DNA of 64,000 bases. It comes from Butyrivibrio sp. (GTDB lineage: Bacteria > Bacillota > Clostridia > Lachnospirales > Lachnospiraceae). Below the pieces are notes generated by a model. It worked only from the letters and a program-made list of their open reading frames with translations. It ran no database searches and was not told the origin of the DNA. The stretch is taken from the NCBI GenBank assembly GCA_022486625.1, contig JAKVKH010000004.1:1-64000 (forward strand). The letters run 5' to 3'. Shown piece by piece: positions 63,088 to 64,000 of the stretch; the first letter of the stretch is position 1; each line of letters begins with the position of its first letter. Made by a program: the position numbers and the translations under genes.

Positions 63088-64000
63088 TTATGCTGCCTTT
63101 GATTCGCTCTTCTTCTGCTTGCCAAGCGTCTGGAATGTAGTTACTGCAAGTACACCTGCAAGTGCAACCAGCAGTACGGCGATACCTGCCTGAATCAGAG
63201 ACCAGCCGTCATGTACTGCAAGCTTTGCAATAATCGTCTGTACCAATGAGCAGACAGTAACTGCCAGCATGAATACCATCGGTACATAGAACATCTTATT
63301 GTTACGGCCGACATTTCCAAGCCATGCACACACTGCCAGAAGACCAAGTGCCGCCAGCAACTGGTTTGCAGCACCGAACAGCGGCCAGATCTTGGTATAT
63401 CCTGTCATTCCCAGCAGAATTCCCATCACAACCGTAATTCCTGTTGCAAAATAAGGATTCGTCAGTACTTTCTTATATCCTGTTGCATCCTTATTGGTCT
63501 GTCCCTTTTCCAGCCAGAATTCCTGGAACATATATCTCGCAAGACGTGTTGCCGTATCCAGTGAAGTCAGGCAGAATACAGAAACCGCCAGTACCAGCAT
63601 CTGATACATGATGCCCTGAAGTTTTGTATTGGTGAAAGAGCCAAGCATCTGTGAAATACCTGTAGCAAAAACAACTGTTGGTGACTTAAATGCAGACTCT
63701 GCTGCGCTTGCATCTTTCCATACATAGCCGACAGCGCAGATAGAAACAACTGCAACAACACACTCAATCAGCATTGCACCATATCCGATCGGTCTTGCGT
63801 CTTTTTCACTGTTGATCTGTTTGGCTGTTGTTCCTGAAGAAACCAGTGAATGGAATCCGGAAATTGCACCGCAGGCAATGGTGACGAACAGTGCCGGGAA
63901 CATTGTACCTGTAGTAAAGAGTCCGTTGCTGGCAGGCGCTGTAAATCCGGTAAATGCAGGCATGTTCAGATTACCTGTTCCGGTTACTGTTGCACCGATA
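63088..64000 (-). CDS. cstA: Carbon starvation protein CstA, C-terminal part
   Basis: At least 303 residues of a large membrane transporter; the frame is open through the window edge, so the start is outside. About eight membrane helices are visible. The family segment TIACGAISGFHSLVSSGTTAKQ is present, followed by the DTATRLARYMFQEFW region and a Lys-rich cytoplasmic end. CstA proteins import peptides or pyruvate during carbon limitation. A strong terminator follows. Confidence 0.92.
   Translation of the reverse strand, partial: IGATVTGTGNLNMPAFTGFTAPASNGLFTTGTMFPALFVTIACGAISGFHSLVSSGTTAKQINSEKDARPIGYGAMLIECVVAVVSICAVGYVWKDASAAESAFKSPTVVFATGISQMLGSFTNTKLQGIMYQMLVLAVSVFCLTSLDTATRLARYMFQEFWLEKGQTNKDATGYKKVLTNPYFATGITVVMGILLGMTGYTKIWPLFGAANQLLAALGLLAVCAWLGNVGRNNKMFYVPMVFMLAVTVCSLVQTIIAKLAVHDGWSLIQAGIAVLLVALAGVLAVTTFQTLGKQKKSESKAA

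Overview
The window looks like a Clostridia chromosome, most likely a Lachnospiraceae gut commensal (Bacillota). The basis is an S-box (SAM-I) leader on metK, strong Gram-positive Shine-Dalgarno sites (GGAGG/AAGGAG), TTGACA-N17-TATAAT promoters, lipoprotein ABC receptors, and several small protein families I associate with Lachnospiraceae (DUF6145-like, DUF975, the 88-aa MFRMW protein). The family assignment rests on gene content only; there is no rRNA in the window.

Layout. (1) 1-6180 is mobile DNA. An IS4-family element (318-1890) with 62-bp terminal repeats and a 7-bp target duplication splits a small gene. To its right is a compact replication/partition operon on the minus strand (DUF6075 - 58-aa protein - parA - parB - repA - DUF6050). 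repA carries seven exact-period 23-bp iterons inside its coding sequence, a probable built-in origin. The block stops at the 3' end of lysS, where two direct repeats 11 bp apart suggest an integration junction. (2) 6188-18308 is housekeeping DNA on the minus strand: argF-birA-coaX-DUF6145-dusB, greA-lysS, an NfeD/SPFH pair, a SleB-type wall hydrolase, proC, an rRNA methyltransferase and pfkA. (3) 18309-26163: dnaE (plus), metK with its SAM riboswitch, tex. (4) 26361-29965 (plus): three small envelope or unknown genes, including a 157-aa HExxH protein, then a GH2 glycosidase that overlaps a MATE exporter tail to tail. (5) 29955-39199: MATE exporter, oppABCDF peptide importer, divergent AraC regulator. 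(6) 39299-44441: metNIQ, cysK, and arcC preceded by a five-copy 56-bp double-hairpin tandem repeat. (7) 44499-53851: lspA-like gene coupled to an unusually long clpX, htrA, a conserved unknown, hemolysin III, galE, a UDPGP-family pyrophosphorylase, and a GH25 lysozyme with repeat wall-binding domain. (8) 54022-59876: fructan/sucrose operon (lipoprotein, two permeases, LacI regulator, GH32) under a consensus promoter with a TGAAACGTTTCA operator. (9) 60187-64000: 2-hydroxyacid dehydrogenase, fucose/arabinose-isomerase-family protein, and the C-terminal part of CstA running off the window.

Regulatory logic readable from sequence: S-box control of metK; perfect TGTWAH-N5-TGTWAH (WalR-type) boxes just downstream of the promoters of both wall hydrolases, suggesting one envelope regulon; a 15-bp-arm dyad over the metNIQ start point; paired LacI-type operators around the fructan operon. 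Most convergent gene pairs are separated by bidirectional hairpin terminators.

The least explained items are the 56-bp tandem array and its diverged relative in the dnaE leader, the small HExxH protein, and the extended ClpX.
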